Source of the DNA: Alcanivorax sp. 1008
Lineage (GTDB): Bacteria > Pseudomonadota > Gammaproteobacteria > Pseudomonadales > Alcanivoracaceae
Length of the DNA: 64,000 nt
Reading direction: 5' to 3'
NCBI RefSeq assembly: GCF_020667895.1
Contig: NZ_JAFMPS010000002.1
Coordinates: 77,131 to 141,130, forward strand
Shown: positions 45,359-56,250 of the stretch, one piece after another
How the letters are laid out: every line of letters starts with the position of its first letter
Position numbering within the stretch: the first letter of the stretch is position 1
Notes under the pieces: generated by a model
What the model saw: the letters and a program-made list of their open reading frames with translations, nothing else
Databases searched by the model: none
What the model was told of the DNA's origin: nothing
Position numbers and translations under genes: made by a program

Positions 45359-46075
45359 TTACTCGGGAACAAAAACGTAACCAACACCCCACACGGTCTG
45401 CAGATAACGGGGGCGGGACGGGTCTTCCTCAATCAACCGGCGCAGGCGCGACACCTGAACGTCAATGGAACGCTCCATGGCCGACCATTCGCGGCCACGG
45501 GCCAGGTTCATCAGCTTGTCCCGGGTCAACGGCTCACGCTGATGCTGGGCCAGTGCTTTCAGAACGGCAAACTCACCGGTGGTCAGACCCACCTCCTGGC
45601 CGTCGCGACTAAGAATCCGGGTACCCAGATCCAACGTCCACGGGCCAAAGCTGATCTGCTCCTGATCACGGCTCGGCGCGCCAGGCAGATCACGCACTCG
45701 ACGGCGCAGCACAGCGCGGATACGTGCATCCAGCTCCTGCGGGTTAAACGGCTTGGCCAGATAGTCATCAGCACCAAGCTGTAGCCCCTCGATACGCTCG
45801 TTATCGTCTCCCTTGGCGGTCAGCATAATGATCGGCACATCATCACCACGCTGGCGCAGGCGCTTGCAGATCGACAGGCCGTCCTCACCGGGTAGCATCA
45901 GGTCCAGCACGATCAGGGAGAAAAGCTCGCGCGACAAAGCCTTATCCATTTGCTCGGCGTCGGCCACGCCCTTGACGTAAAAGCCCTGTTCTTCGAGAAA
46001 GCGCTGCAGCAGCCCACGCAGACGCTGGTCATCGTCTACCACCAGAATCTTGTCTGTCGGTTGTTCCGCACTCAT
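45359..46075 (-). CDS. ompR: Response regulator OmpR
   Basis: 238 residues (E. coli OmpR 239). Receiver domain with acidic pocket VVDDDQRL, phospho-acceptor Asp in SLIVLDLMLPGEDG (about residue 57), switch Thr in MLTAKGD and Lys in YLAKPFNP. The C-terminal winged helix ends ...RPRYLQTVWGVGYVFVP, typical of OmpR. First gene of the ompR-envZ operon. Confidence 0.96.
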   Translation of the reverse strand: MSAEQPTDKILVVDDDQRLRGLLQRFLEEQGFYVKGVADAEQMDKALSRELFSLIVLDLMLPGEDGLSICKRLRQRGDDVPIIMLTAKGDDNERIEGLQLGADDYLAKPFNPQELDARIRAVLRRRVRDLPGAPSRDQEQISFGPWTLDLGTRILSRDGQEVGLTTGEFAVLKALAQHQREPLTRDKLMNLARGREWSAMERSIDVQVSRLRRLIEEDPSRPRYLQTVWGVGYVFVPE

Positions 46076-46286
46076 GGACTACTCCGCTAGGTCAGATGTG
46101 AGGGCATCTTCCGGGCAGGTGGCGGGCTTTTCAACTGCCGGAAGGGCCTCAAGTTGACGGGATAAGTATCAATCTGTGACGAAAACGGCCAGCCAGACCT
46201 TTGCGGTAACGAATCATCACTGACCGTTGGCACCCCCCGGGGGGTATCATCCGCCCATTGTCCGAACTTTAACGAGACTATCTTTC

Positions 46287-47618
46287 ATGTCTGACCTGCC
46301 CGCCCGTCTCAGCGCCCTTTGGCGAGAACTGCCGCCGGTACCACGGCTGCTGATCGGCACCATAGTGGTGATTACTTTACTGGTGCTGTTCAAGCCGCCC
46401 GCGCCGCAGGAGCCAGCCACGGACTCCAGCCCGCGGGTGCTGATCGAAATTGCCCGGCCGGGGCTGTTCGCTCCGCAGTTATCACTGTTTGGCCGCATTG
46501 AGTCACCGGCCAGCGCCACCCTGTCATCCTCCGTCACCGCGCTGGTTCAGCAAGCGGTTGCCTTACCCGGTGACCGGGTCAGCGCCGGCGACCTGATCCT
46601 CCAGCTGGACCCGCGCGAAGCAGCGCTGGCTCGCGCTCAAGCGGATGCGGCGCTATCTCAGACTCAGGCACAAAAGGCCAGCGCCACAAAACGCCATCAA
46701 AGTGACCGCAAGGCATTGGAGCTGGAGCAGCAGCTTACCGATCTGGCCAAGCAGAACGTGGGTCGCCTGGAGCGACTCAGGGAAACCAATCTGGCCTCCC
46801 AGACCCAGCTTGATGAAGCCCGACAGGCACTGGCCCGACAGCAGCTGAGCCTGGAGACCCGCCAGCTGGCCGTTTCCAATTACCAGAACGATGTGCGCCG
46901 CCTCGACAGCGAAATTGAACGTGCTCAGGCGGCCCGCGATCAGGCCGATCTGGATCTGGCCCGTAGCGAAGTACGCGCCCCTTTCGACGGACGCATCACC
47001 GCCCTGCATGTGGCTGAGGGCGAGCGGGTTAGGCCCGGTGAGCCGCTAATCAGCCTGTATGCGGATCAGGGCATCGAGATTCGTGCCCAGATTCCACTCA
47101 ACCACCTGCCGGAGGTGCGTGCTGGTCTTGATGCCGGCGGTCTCGCTGGTGAACTGGTTATCGAGAACCGCCGCTTGCCGCTGCGGCTGGCCAGATTGGC
47201 CGGCGAAGTGGAGCGCGGCCGCGGCGGTATTGATGGCCTGTTTATACTGGACGCCAGTGATGTCACCCCGGAGCTGGGCCGGCCACTACCTATGACCCTG
47301 ACGCTGCCGCCCCGGGATGGGTTAGTGGCGCTGCCCGCCGCCGCACTGCATGGCCTTGACCGGGTTTACCGACTTGACGATGAGAACCGCCTGCAGACGG
47401 TAGCCGTGACGCGCATCGGCGACTGGCAGGGCGCAGACGGTGAACAACGATTGCTGTTTCAGGGTGACTTCCAACCCGGCGACCGCCTGGTGATCAACCA
47501 GCTCCCCGGCGCCATTGATGGCCTGCGCGTCCAGCCGGCGGAAGGCGGCCAGACCCCGCAAGGCCTGGAACCGGAACCTGAACCGGAGACGCAAACCCCG
47601 GAGTCAGATAGCCAATGA
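46287..47618 (+). CDS. RND efflux periplasmic adaptor (membrane fusion protein)
   Basis: 443 residues from the ATG at 46287 (MSDLPARLSALWRELPP). One N-terminal membrane helix (PRLLIGTIVVITLLVLF), a lipoyl half (VAGDRVSAGDLILQLDPREA-type), a long alpha-helical hairpin (about 110-210) and the second lipoyl half (VRAPFDGRITALHVAEGERVRPGEPLI). It links an inner-membrane RND pump to an outer-membrane channel; no TolC-like gene is adjacent. The stop overlaps the pump gene by 4 bp. Confidence 0.9.
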   Translation: MSDLPARLSALWRELPPVPRLLIGTIVVITLLVLFKPPAPQEPATDSSPRVLIEIARPGLFAPQLSLFGRIESPASATLSSSVTALVQQAVALPGDRVSAGDLILQLDPREAALARAQADAALSQTQAQKASATKRHQSDRKALELEQQLTDLAKQNVGRLERLRETNLASQTQLDEARQALARQQLSLETRQLAVSNYQNDVRRLDSEIERAQAARDQADLDLARSEVRAPFDGRITALHVAEGERVRPGEPLISLYADQGIEIRAQIPLNHLPEVRAGLDAGGLAGELVIENRRLPLRLARLAGEVERGRGGIDGLFILDASDVTPELGRPLPMTLTLPPRDGLVALPAAALHGLDRVYRLDDENRLQTVAVTRIGDWQGADGEQRLLFQGDFQPGDRLVINQLPGAIDGLRVQPAEGGQTPQGLEPEPEPETQTPESDSQ

Positions 47619-50600
47619 GTCAGCGCGGCATCATTGCCAGTTTTACCGAACATCGCCTGGCCGCCAATCTGCTCATGCTGCTGATGCTGATGGCGGGTCT
47701 GTACGGCCTGCAGCAGCTTAACCGCCAGCTGTTCCCCACCTTTGATTTCGATTACATCACCGTGTCCGTGCCGTGGCGCGGCGCCAGCCCGGAAGACATT
47801 GAACGGGCCATCACCATCCCGGTGGAACAAAACCTGAAAACGCTGGCCAACATGCGTCGCCTGACCGCCCGCTCTGAGCAAGGCCTGGCCATGTTCTTTA
47901 TGGAGATGGAAGACGGCACGGACCTGAGCCTGGCCATTTCCGACGTCCGCCAGCGCATCAGCACCATCCGCAACCTGCCTCAGGATGCAGAGCAACCGGT
48001 GGTCAAGAAACTGGATCGTTTCTCACCCATCGGCAATATTCTGGTTTATACCGAGCGCGGCTCGCTGGCCGAACTGCGGCCATTAGTGCGGCGCATGGAA
48101 AACGAGTTGCTGACCCGTGGTATCGGCCAGGTACAGTTTGCCGGGCTACCCGCTGAAGAAATGGCCATTCAGGTGCCTGCCGCCAACCTGCATGACTTGG
48201 GCATGACGCTGGATGAACTGGCGGTGCGTATCCGTCAATTCAGCGACGACATTCCCGCCGGCACCGTGGGCCGCGATGAAGCGGCCAAGCAATTGCGCGG
48301 ACTGGGCCAGCGCCGTAATGAACGTGGCTTTGCCGACCTGCCTTTGTTCACCGACCAGAGCGGCCGCCTGCTGCGACTGGGTGACATTGCCCTGATCGAA
48401 AGACGGCCCCGCGATGAACAGCCTTACATGACTTACCAAGGCTTCCCGGCGATTGAAATTCAGGTGATGCGCGCGGAGAAGGATGACTCGCTGGACTCCG
48501 CCGCCATCATGCAGCAATGGATTGCGGAGGTGCAGCCTACCCTGCCGGATGGCATGCACATGCATGTCTACTTCGAAACCTGGAAGCACCTTCGCGACCG
48601 AATAGAAACACTGATGTGGAACGGTATTACCGGCTTGATTCTAGTGATCGCCACGCTGTTCTTTTTTCTTAATGCACGGGTGGCATGGTGGGTCACCGTG
48701 GGCATTCCAGTGTCTTTTATGGCAACACTGGGCGTGCTGCTTTTTATGGGTGGCACCATCAATATGATCAGCCTGTTTGGCCTGATTCTGGCGCTAGGTG
48801 TCATTGTTGATGATGCCATCGTTGTTGGTGAAGACACCTTGACCCACCTGCAACAAGGGGAGTCCCCCCTGCACGCGGCCATTGGCGGGGCGAAAAGAAT
48901 GTTCTGGCCAGTGGTGGCCTCATCACTGACCACCATTGCTGCATTCCTGCCGTTGGCGCTAATGGGCGGCGCCATGGGCAAAATCGCTTTCGATATACCG
49001 TTTGTAATGATCTGCGTGATCATCGCTTCGCTGATCGAGTGTTTCCTGATTCTGCCCGGCCACCTGCACCACAGCTTTGCCAACAAGGAGATCCAGCAAG
49101 GCGGCCTGCGCGAACGGATGGATCAACGTTTTGACCGCTTCCGGGAAAACACTTTCCGTCCCATAGTACGCTGGGCCATCGAGAGACGTTATGCGGTAGT
49201 TACCGGCGCCTTCTGTGCGTTCTTTGTGGCTCTGGCAATTGTTGCCACCGGCTGGCTCAAGTTCACCTTTTTCCCACCGGTGGATGGCGACCAGTTGCGT
49301 GCTGTGGTGGAGTTCAGTGCTGGCACCGACCAACGCACGGTTGACCGTTTCCTCAATCATCTGGAAACCACTTTGCAGGAAACCGACGCCTCATTTGACG
49401 ACGACATCGTTCAAACCGTGGTGCAAATTCATCGCAGTGCCGCCGGCTTTCCAAGTATCGGCGGCAGCCGCAATAAACTCGGCGATCACTACGGCACATT
49501 GTTGGTAGAGGTTTGGACGGGCAATGATCGCAGCGTGTCCAATGACGAATTTATCACCGCCTGGCGGGAAAGAATTACCTCTCCGCCAGGTCTGGAACTG
49601 CTAACCATCGGCCAACCGGATGCGGGACCGCCCGGCAGCCCGGTGGCCCTGCGCCTTGGTGGCGCGGATATCAACACACTGAAATCCGCATCCCTGGAAA
49701 TACAGGAAGCCCTGAAGCGTTATAGCGGCATCAGCAATGTCGAGGATGACCTTCCGTGGGGCAAGGAACAGCTAACCTTCGAGCTAACCGCCGAGGCCCG
49801 TGCACTGGGGCTGACGCTGGCCTCTGTGGCCGCCCAGCTGCGCAGCGCTTTCGATGGCACTCTGGCTCAGCTGTTCAACGATCAGGACGATGAAGTGGAA
49901 GTGCGGGTAATGCTGCCGGACAGCGAACGGGGCAGCCTGTCGGCGCTGGACAGCATGCCGGTAATTGCCCCCAACGGCGACACCCTGCTACTTAGCGACG
50001 TGGTTACTTTCAGCAGTCGTCAGGGCGTTGATTTGCTGCGCCGGGTAGATGGCCGACTGTCCGTGGTGGTGTCCGCTGATCTTGATCCCGAACAGGGCAA
50101 TGCCAACCAGATCATTCAGGATCTCACCGAGCGAGTGCTGCCGGCGATTCAGGCGCGCTATCACATCAGTGTTGATGTGGAAGGCAAGCTCAAGGAGCAG
50201 GCCGAAAACATGCGCGACATCCAGACCGGACAAATGCTGGCGCTGGCGCTGATCTACATCATTCTGGCCTGGGTATTTGCCAGCTGGTCCTGGCCGGTGG
50301 CAATCATGACCGCCATCATGTTTGGCTTCACCGGTGCCGTAATTGGCCATCTGTTTATGGGCATATTCGGCGTCAAGTTCTCCATGTTTTCCATCATGGG
50401 TCTGTTCGGCCTGGCCGGCATTATCGTCAACGACTCCATCGTATTGGTAAGTTTCTTCCGCCAGCTGGTGGCCTCGGGCATGGATCACTTCGAAGCTATT
50501 GTTGAAGCCTGCGTACGGCGCCTGCGTGCGGTACTGCTGACTTCCATCACCACGGTGGCAGGCCTTGCACCGATCCTGCTGGAGACCTCGCTGCAGGCAC

Positions 50601-51235
50601 AGTTCCTCAAACCCATGGCGGTCAGTCTGGTATTCGGGCTGAGCTTTGGCACCGTGCTGATCCTGCTGGTGGTGCCGAGCATGCTGATGATCATCGAGGA
50701 AACCAAACCCAAGCTGGCACGGCTCACCGGACTTATCGGCCAGGCCATGGTGCCACGCCAGCTCCCTGCCACGGTTAGCGGCATTTGGCATTTCGATCCA
50801 AAGCAATATCGCCGCAACGAAGAACCGCAACCGGGCCTGCGCGGCAGCCTGTGGTGGCCCACGGGCCTGCTGCTGTTATTTGGCCTGCAATTGCTTGGCC
50901 ACCTGCTCATGCTGCTCGGACTAATCAGGGAGAGCGGTATCAGCGGCACACTAACCCTGGCACTGCTCACTACCCTGCTGCTCGGCTGGCTGACCACTCA
51001 GGCCCTGCGCGCCTTGTTCGGTCAGCAGCTGGCGGTGCGTAGCCGCAGCCGGATACTGCTGCTCACCGGCCTGCCGCTGCTGCTAATTGGCAGTGTGTTA
51101 AGCCGCTTTGATCCGGCCCTGCAAACACTGGCGCTGGCCCAATGGCAGCTGGCCATGCGGCTGCTGCTGGAGGTCGGCCTGACGGTCATTTTGCTGCGCT
51201 GGCTGCGCCGTGCCCGGGTTACTTTCAGGCGCTAA
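47615..51235 (+). CDS. RND family multidrug/solvent efflux permease with C-terminal membrane extension
   Basis: 1,206 residues, against about 1,030 for typical RND pumps. The normal two-repeat architecture is present: TM1 start, porter domain, TM4 proton-relay segment (SLFGLILALGVIVDDAIVVGE with the paired Asp) and TM10 (MGLFGLAGIIVNDSIVLV). After the usual end (LVVPSMLMIIEE, about 1030), an extra ~175 residues contain four hydrophobic segments (PTGLLLLFGLQLLGHLLMLL; LTLALLTTLLLGWLTTQAL; ILLLTGLPLLLIGSVL; LAMRLLLEVGLTVILL). Cotranscribed with the adaptor. The substrate is unknown. Confidence 0.92.
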   Translation: MSQRGIIASFTEHRLAANLLMLLMLMAGLYGLQQLNRQLFPTFDFDYITVSVPWRGASPEDIERAITIPVEQNLKTLANMRRLTARSEQGLAMFFMEMEDGTDLSLAISDVRQRISTIRNLPQDAEQPVVKKLDRFSPIGNILVYTERGSLAELRPLVRRMENELLTRGIGQVQFAGLPAEEMAIQVPAANLHDLGMTLDELAVRIRQFSDDIPAGTVGRDEAAKQLRGLGQRRNERGFADLPLFTDQSGRLLRLGDIALIERRPRDEQPYMTYQGFPAIEIQVMRAEKDDSLDSAAIMQQWIAEVQPTLPDGMHMHVYFETWKHLRDRIETLMWNGITGLILVIATLFFFLNARVAWWVTVGIPVSFMATLGVLLFMGGTINMISLFGLILALGVIVDDAIVVGEDTLTHLQQGESPLHAAIGGAKRMFWPVVASSLTTIAAFLPLALMGGAMGKIAFDIPFVMICVIIASLIECFLILPGHLHHSFANKEIQQGGLRERMDQRFDRFRENTFRPIVRWAIERRYAVVTGAFCAFFVALAIVATGWLKFTFFPPVDGDQLRAVVEFSAGTDQRTVDRFLNHLETTLQETDASFDDDIVQTVVQIHRSAAGFPSIGGSRNKLGDHYGTLLVEVWTGNDRSVSNDEFITAWRERITSPPGLELLTIGQPDAGPPGSPVALRLGGADINTLKSASLEIQEALKRYSGISNVEDDLPWGKEQLTFELTAEARALGLTLASVAAQLRSAFDGTLAQLFNDQDDEVEVRVMLPDSERGSLSALDSMPVIAPNGDTLLLSDVVTFSSRQGVDLLRRVDGRLSVVVSADLDPEQGNANQIIQDLTERVLPAIQARYHISVDVEGKLKEQAENMRDIQTGQMLALALIYIILAWVFASWSWPVAIMTAIMFGFTGAVIGHLFMGIFGVKFSMFSIMGLFGLAGIIVNDSIVLVSFFRQLVASGMDHFEAIVEACVRRLRAVLLTSITTVAGLAPILLETSLQAQFLKPMAVSLVFGLSFGTVLILLVVPSMLMIIEETKPKLARLTGLIGQAMVPRQLPATVSGIWHFDPKQYRRNEEPQPGLRGSLWWPTGLLLLFGLQLLGHLLMLLGLIRESGISGTLTLALLTTLLLGWLTTQALRALFGQQLAVRSRSRILLLTGLPLLLIGSVLSRFDPALQTLALAQWQLAMRLLLEVGLTVILLRWLRRARVTFRR

Positions 51236-51387
51236 GCCTGCCGCTTGACCACTCATCCGACAGACACCGCCGCCTAACGGTGAAATCATGTAAACAGCAG
51301 GTGTGGCAATTTCACTGCGCTGCTATGATGATGACCTGAATGAGGCCACTTAAGATGGTCCCCGGGAAAGAGCGGAGAAAGTACCCC

Positions 51388-51750
51388 ATGGCAAAGATCC
51401 TTATCGTTGATGATTCCCCCACCCAAATGGCTAACATGATCAAGATCGTGGAAAGCCATGGTCACCAGACAGTGACCGCCACCAATGGTCTGGAAGGGGT
51501 CGAGATGGCAAAAAAAGAACTGCCTGACCTGATCCTGATGGACGTGGTAATGCCGGAGCTGAACGGCTTTCAGGCCACCCGCAAGATCACCAAGGAGCCA
51601 TCCACCGCTCATATTCCGGTGATTCTGGTGACCACCAAGGATCAGGATACGGACAAGGTATGGGGCGAGCGTCAGGGCGCCAAAGCCTATCTGGTCAAGC
51701 CCGTGCAGGAGAATGCGCTGATCAGCAAGGTCAACGAACTGCTCGGCTGA
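51388..51750 (+). CDS. pilH: Twitching-motility-type response regulator PilH
   Basis: 120-residue stand-alone receiver domain. Acidic pocket ILIVDDSPTQ, phospho-acceptor Asp in DLILMDVVMPELNGF, Thr in LVTTKDQ and Lys in AYLVKPVQE. The sequence (DSPTQMANMIKIVESHGHQTVTATNGLEG) is closest to PilH/PilG of type IV pilus chemosensory systems. No kinase or pilus genes are adjacent. ATG 51388 chosen with GGAG upstream. Confidence 0.85.
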   Translation: MAKILIVDDSPTQMANMIKIVESHGHQTVTATNGLEGVEMAKKELPDLILMDVVMPELNGFQATRKITKEPSTAHIPVILVTTKDQDTDKVWGERQGAKAYLVKPVQENALISKVNELLG

Positions 51751-51780
51751 CACCATTCAGCACAAAAATACAATCTGTGA

Positions 51781-51821
51781 ACGGCCGGCCTCATTGCCTA
51801 TGATGCCGGCCGTTGTGTTTT
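51781..51821 (+). terminator. Terminator after pilH
   Basis: ACGGCCGGC (51781-51789) pairs with GCCGGCCGT (51804-51812), with an internal TCAT/ATGA extension, followed by TGTGTTTTTT. It lies between pilH and tex. Confidence 0.85.
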
Positions 51822-51843
51822 TTGCCTGAGGGATTTTTTCTCC

Positions 51844-54225
51844 ATGTCGACCCCCACACCGGCCGCCACCAAGGCCAGCATCGAAGCGATCATCGCCAGC
51901 GAGATCAATTGCCAACCGGAGCAGGTCCGCGCCACCGTCGCCCTGCTTGATGAAGGCGCCACCGTGCCGTTTATTGCCCGTTACCGCAAAGAGGCCACCG
52001 GCGGCCTCGACGACACCCAGCTGCGTAACCTGGACGAGCGCCTGCGCTACCTGCGCGAGCTGGAAGATCGCCGCGTGGCAATCCTGAAAAGCATTACCGA
52101 GCAGGACAAGCTGACCCCCACTCTGGAAGCACAGATTCTGGCCGCCGACAGCAAGACCCGGCTGGAAGATCTGTACCTGCCCTACAAACCAAAGCGTCGC
52201 ACCCGCGCCATGATTGCCCGCGAAGCAGGTCTGGAGCCGCTGGCCGATGCCATCCTCGCCGACCCGTCGCAAAATCCGGAAGAGCTGGCCAACGGCTACC
52301 TGAACACGGAGCACAACATCAATAGCGCCAAGGATGCACTGGACGGCGCCAAACAGATCTTGATGGAGCGCTTTGCGGAAAACGCCGACCTGCTCACCCG
52401 GCTGCGCACCTGGCTGTGGCAGCACGCCATGGTCACCGCCAAGGTGGCCGACGGCAAAGAGGATGAAGCAAGCAAGTTCCGCGACTACTTTGATCACAGC
52501 GAAAAACTTTCCGAGATCCCCTCCCACCGTGCCCTGGCCCTGTTTCGTGGCCGCAATGAAGGGGTACTGCATGTCAGCATGGCCCTGCCTGAAGAACTGG
52601 AAAGTGCATTGCCGCACCCGTGCGAAGACATGGTGGCAAAGTGCATTGAGTGGACCAATCAGCAACGGGCCGGCGACGCCTGGCTGGCAGAAACCGTGCG
52701 CTGGACCTGGAAGATCAAACTGGCCACCCATCTGGAAACCGAACTTCTTGGACGCATCCGCGAAATGGCTGAAGAAGGTGCCATCTCGGTATTCTCGCGC
52801 AACCTGAAGGCCCTGCTGATGTCACCGCCAGCCGGCATGCACGCCACCATGGGTCTGGACCCGGGCCTGCGCACCGGGGTCAAGGTGGTGGTGGTCGATC
52901 AGACCGGCAAGCTGCTGGAGTCCTGCACCATTTTTCCCCATGTGCCACAGAATCGCTGGGATCAATCGCTGGCTACCCTTGGCGCCCTGTGCATGAAGTA
53001 CAAGGTAGCCCTGATCGCCATCGGCAATGGCACCGCCGGCCGGGAAACCGACAAGCTGGCCGGGGAAGTAATGAAAAAACTGCCGGACCAGAAAATCAGC
53101 AAGATCATCGTTAACGAAGCCGGCGCTTCAGTGTATTCAGCCTCCGAATTGGCGGCCCGGGAATTCCCCGACCTTGATGTGTCCTACCGTGGCGCGGTAT
53201 CCATCGCCCGCCGCCTGCAGGACCCTCTGGCGGAGTTGGTAAAAATTGATCCGAAGTCCATCGGCGTGGGCCAGTACCAGCACGATGTCAGCCAGATCAA
53301 ACTGGCCCGCAGCCTTGATGGCGTAGTAGAGGACTGTGTAAACGCGGTGGGCGTTGATGTGAACACCGCATCCGCGCCACTGCTGGCGCGCATTGCTGGC
53401 CTGAACAGCACCATCGCCAGCAACATCGTCAGCTACCGGGAAAAAAATGGCGTCTTCGCCAATCGTGATGCACTGAAACAGGTGCCGCGTCTGGGCGAGA
53501 AAACTTTTGAACAGGCCGCCGGCTTCCTGCGCGTAATGCGCAGCGAAAATCCGCTGGACAGCTCTGCAGTACACCCGGAAGCCTATGTGGTGGTTGAACG
53601 GATCGCAGCCAAACATGGTCGCCCGCTGCAGGACCTGATCGGCGATATCAGCTTCCTGCGCAAACTGGACCCGGCGGATTACACCTGCGAGCGCTTCGGT
53701 GTACCAACCGTGAAAGACATCATCAGCGAACTGGAGAAACCGGGGCGGGATCCTCGCCCGGAGTTCAAGGCGGCCGAGTTCAAGGAAGGCGTTGAGGAAA
53801 TGAAAGACCTCAAGCCGGGCATGATTCTGGAAGGCGCGGTTACCAACGTCACCAACTTCGGTGCCTTCGTTGATATAGGCGTACACCAGGATGGCCTGGT
53901 GCATGTTTCCGCCCTGTCCAATACCTTCGTCAAGGACCCTCACGAAGTGGTGGCGCCGGGAGACATCGTCAAGGTGAAAGTGGTAGAAGTGGATCTGGCC
54001 CGTAAACGTATTGGCCTGACCATGCGCCTTGAAGATCGCCATGATGAACGCCCCGCCGCTGGCGACAATCGCAGCCAGAACAATCGCCCTCGTCAGGGTG
54101 GCCGGCCTGGTGGCGGTGGCGGTGGCGGTGCAGGCAGACAGAAATCCGCACCGCCAGCAGCCACTGGTGGTATGGCAGCACTGTTTGCCAAGGCTCAGGA
54201 AGAAGCGAAAAAGAAAGGTAAATAA
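51844..54225 (+). CDS. tex: Tex family transcription accessory / RNA-binding protein
   Basis: 793 residues. Domains in order: N-terminal helical region ([21 protein letters not shown]), YqgF/RNase H-like domain ([20 protein letters not shown]...), helix-hairpin-helix pair ([53 protein letters not shown]) and an S1 RNA-binding domain ([33 protein letters not shown], about 655-725). The C-terminal tail is Gly/Arg-rich. Conserved, probably affecting transcript stability or termination. Confidence 0.95.
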   Translation: MSTPTPAATKASIEAIIASEINCQPEQVRATVALLDEGATVPFIARYRKEATGGLDDTQLRNLDERLRYLRELEDRRVAILKSITEQDKLTPTLEAQILAADSKTRLEDLYLPYKPKRRTRAMIAREAGLEPLADAILADPSQNPEELANGYLNTEHNINSAKDALDGAKQILMERFAENADLLTRLRTWLWQHAMVTAKVADGKEDEASKFRDYFDHSEKLSEIPSHRALALFRGRNEGVLHVSMALPEELESALPHPCEDMVAKCIEWTNQQRAGDAWLAETVRWTWKIKLATHLETELLGRIREMAEEGAISVFSRNLKALLMSPPAGMHATMGLDPGLRTGVKVVVVDQTGKLLESCTIFPHVPQNRWDQSLATLGALCMKYKVALIAIGNGTAGRETDKLAGEVMKKLPDQKISKIIVNEAGASVYSASELAAREFPDLDVSYRGAVSIARRLQDPLAELVKIDPKSIGVGQYQHDVSQIKLARSLDGVVEDCVNAVGVDVNTASAPLLARIAGLNSTIASNIVSYREKNGVFANRDALKQVPRLGEKTFEQAAGFLRVMRSENPLDSSAVHPEAYVVVERIAAKHGRPLQDLIGDISFLRKLDPADYTCERFGVPTVKDIISELEKPGRDPRPEFKAAEFKEGVEEMKDLKPGMILEGAVTNVTNFGAFVDIGVHQDGLVHVSALSNTFVKDPHEVVAPGDIVKVKVVEVDLARKRIGLTMRLEDRHDERPAAGDNRSQNNRPRQGGRPGGGGGGGAGRQKSAPPAATGGMAALFAKAQEEAKKKGK

Positions 54226-54266
54226 ACAGCAGGCGCGGCCACCGCTGCGCCCGCCACTGCGGATTA

Positions 54267-55838
54267 ATGCGAATGAGCGAAACTCTGAATCGCCGCCTGC
54301 AAGCTCTGACGGATGCCAATATCGCACCCACACTGTGCGATATCCGGCGCGGCATAGAAAAGGAAAGTCTGCGCATCACCCCGCAGGGAACACTGGCGCA
54401 TACTCCTCACCCGCAGTCACTGGGCTCCGCCCTGACCCATCCGCATATCACGACGGACTACTCTGAGGCGCTGCTGGAATTCATTACACCGGCCACCACC
54501 GGCGTGCGCACACCTCTGGAGTTTCTTGATCGGGTGCATCGCTACACCTATAGCCAACTTGGCGACGAGTTACTCTGGGTTAACTCCATGCCGTGCAAGG
54601 TCAGTGGTGATGACGACGTTCCGGTGGCCTACTACGGCACCTCGAATATCGGTCGCATGAAGCATATTTACCGGCTGGGGCTTGGCCACCGTTATGGCCG
54701 CCGCATGCAAACCATCGCCGGCATTCACTACAACTTTTCCTGGCCAAAATCATTCTGGGAAATTCATCAACAGGCAGAAAGTGATCGGCGCCCGCTGCAG
54801 GATTATATTTCTGCGCGCTACTTCGACCTGCTGCGCAATTTTCATCGCTACAGCTGGTTGCTGACCTATTTGTTTGGCGCTTCCCCGGCGGTGTGTGGAT
54901 CTTTCCTCAAGGGGCGCGACCACCAGCTGCTCAAGCGCGCCGATCATAGTCTGTTCCGGCCTGGCGCCACCTCGCTGCGCATGAGTGATCTGGGTTATCA
55001 AAACAATGCCCAGTCGAGCCTGCATATCAGCTACAACGATATCGACAGCTATGTGCGCACACTCAATCATGCCATCCATACCCCGGAGCCTTCCTATGAA
55101 GAAATCGGCGTCTGCGTGGATGGTGATTACCGTCAGTTGAACGACAATATTCTGCAGATTGAAAACGAGTACTACTCATCCATCCGCCCCAAGCGCAGCA
55201 TCCGTCAAGGTGAGCGCCCCACTCAGGCCCTGCAACGCGGCGGCGTGGAGTACATCGAAGTACGGGTGCTGGATCTGGACCCGTTCGAACCGGTGGGCAT
55301 CAGCGAAGACACCATGCGCTTTATCGATCTGTTTGCCAGCTTCTGCCTGCTTGAAGATTCGCCGTTAGTAGAAGCCTGCGATCAGATTGCCGCCAAACAG
55401 AATATTCGCCAGACCGTGTACAACGGTCGCGAAGCAAATATCAAACTATGCCGTGGCGGGCGTCAGGTTGACCTGCACCAATGGGCCAATCAATTACTTG
55501 ATCAGATGCAGGAGCTGGCCCAGCTATACGATCAGGCCGAAGGTGGCTCTCACTACCAGCGTTCGCTGACCCTGCAGCGCGACAAAATCGCCAATCCGCA
55601 ACTAACCCCTTCCGCCCGGGTACTGGAATGCATGGCCCAGGAGAAGATCGGCTTCTTCGAGTTCGCCATGCGTCAGGCGCAGCAGCATCGCAGTCTGTTC
55701 CGCAACCAGCCGCCCAGCGAGCAGGATGCCAAACTGTTTGCTGATCTGGCCGCGCAGAGCATTGCCGAGCAAGCCGCCCGGGAAGCCGAGCCACAACAGC
55801 CATTTGCTGAGTTTCTCGCTGATTACTTTCGTGACTAG
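54267..55838 (+). CDS. gshA: Glutamate-cysteine ligase
   Basis: 523 residues, E. coli-type GshA catalysing the first, ATP-dependent step of glutathione synthesis. Family blocks: IRRGIEKESLRITPQGTLAHT, ITTDYSEALLEFITP (substrate-site Glu), GRRMQTIAGIHYNFSWP, SLRMSDLGYQNNAQSSL, GGVEYIEVRVLDLDPFEPVGI. A start at 54273 is equally possible. It begins 41 bp after tex. Confidence 0.96.
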   Translation: MRMSETLNRRLQALTDANIAPTLCDIRRGIEKESLRITPQGTLAHTPHPQSLGSALTHPHITTDYSEALLEFITPATTGVRTPLEFLDRVHRYTYSQLGDELLWVNSMPCKVSGDDDVPVAYYGTSNIGRMKHIYRLGLGHRYGRRMQTIAGIHYNFSWPKSFWEIHQQAESDRRPLQDYISARYFDLLRNFHRYSWLLTYLFGASPAVCGSFLKGRDHQLLKRADHSLFRPGATSLRMSDLGYQNNAQSSLHISYNDIDSYVRTLNHAIHTPEPSYEEIGVCVDGDYRQLNDNILQIENEYYSSIRPKRSIRQGERPTQALQRGGVEYIEVRVLDLDPFEPVGISEDTMRFIDLFASFCLLEDSPLVEACDQIAAKQNIRQTVYNGREANIKLCRGGRQVDLHQWANQLLDQMQELAQLYDQAEGGSHYQRSLTLQRDKIANPQLTPSARVLECMAQEKIGFFEFAMRQAQQHRSLFRNQPPSEQDAKLFADLAAQSIAEQAAREAEPQQPFAEFLADYFRD

Positions 55839-55943
55839 CTGATACATCATCCGGCAGACCAAAGGGCCGTTCTGTGAACCGAGCGGCATCATTGTGTCCA
55901 CCCCTCCGTGGTAGCGTTAAGACTGTTCATGGAGTGTTCGCTG

Positions 55944-56135
55944 ATGAAATCGCAACACAGCAATGATGAGTGTGACAAAGCCTACAATCAGGGCTGTCTG
56001 TGGGGCCTCAGCGGTCGTTCATCGGCCGGCTGCCCACATGACGACGAAACCCTGATCCAGTGGTGGGAGTCCGGTTGGGCAGAAGGCAACGAAGCCTGGC
56101 TGCGCAAACAGACCGAACAACGCGCCGCCAGCTAA
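55944..56135 (+). CDS. rmf: Ribosome modulation factor
   Basis: 63 residues, basic-to-neutral, with the RMF pattern AYNQGCLWGLSGRSSAGCPH followed by IQWWESGWAEGNEAW (RMF: AhxxGhxxGhxGRsxxxCP...WhxGWxEA). RMF dimerises 70S ribosomes into inactive 100S particles in stationary phase. ATG 55944 with GGAG 9 nt upstream is chosen over 55908. It is monocistronic in the gshA-dsbB gap. Confidence 0.85.
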   Translation: MKSQHSNDECDKAYNQGCLWGLSGRSSAGCPHDDETLIQWWESGWAEGNEAWLRKQTEQRAAS

Positions 56136-56250
56136 GCGGAACCCCGCTCGCAAAGCATGGTCTGCGACTGTGCAGGTTGCCTGTCGGCAGCCTTTTCCCT
56201 AACCTTCGCCGCACATTAGCCGTTGTCCGAACCTGACAGGAGAGGTCGCA

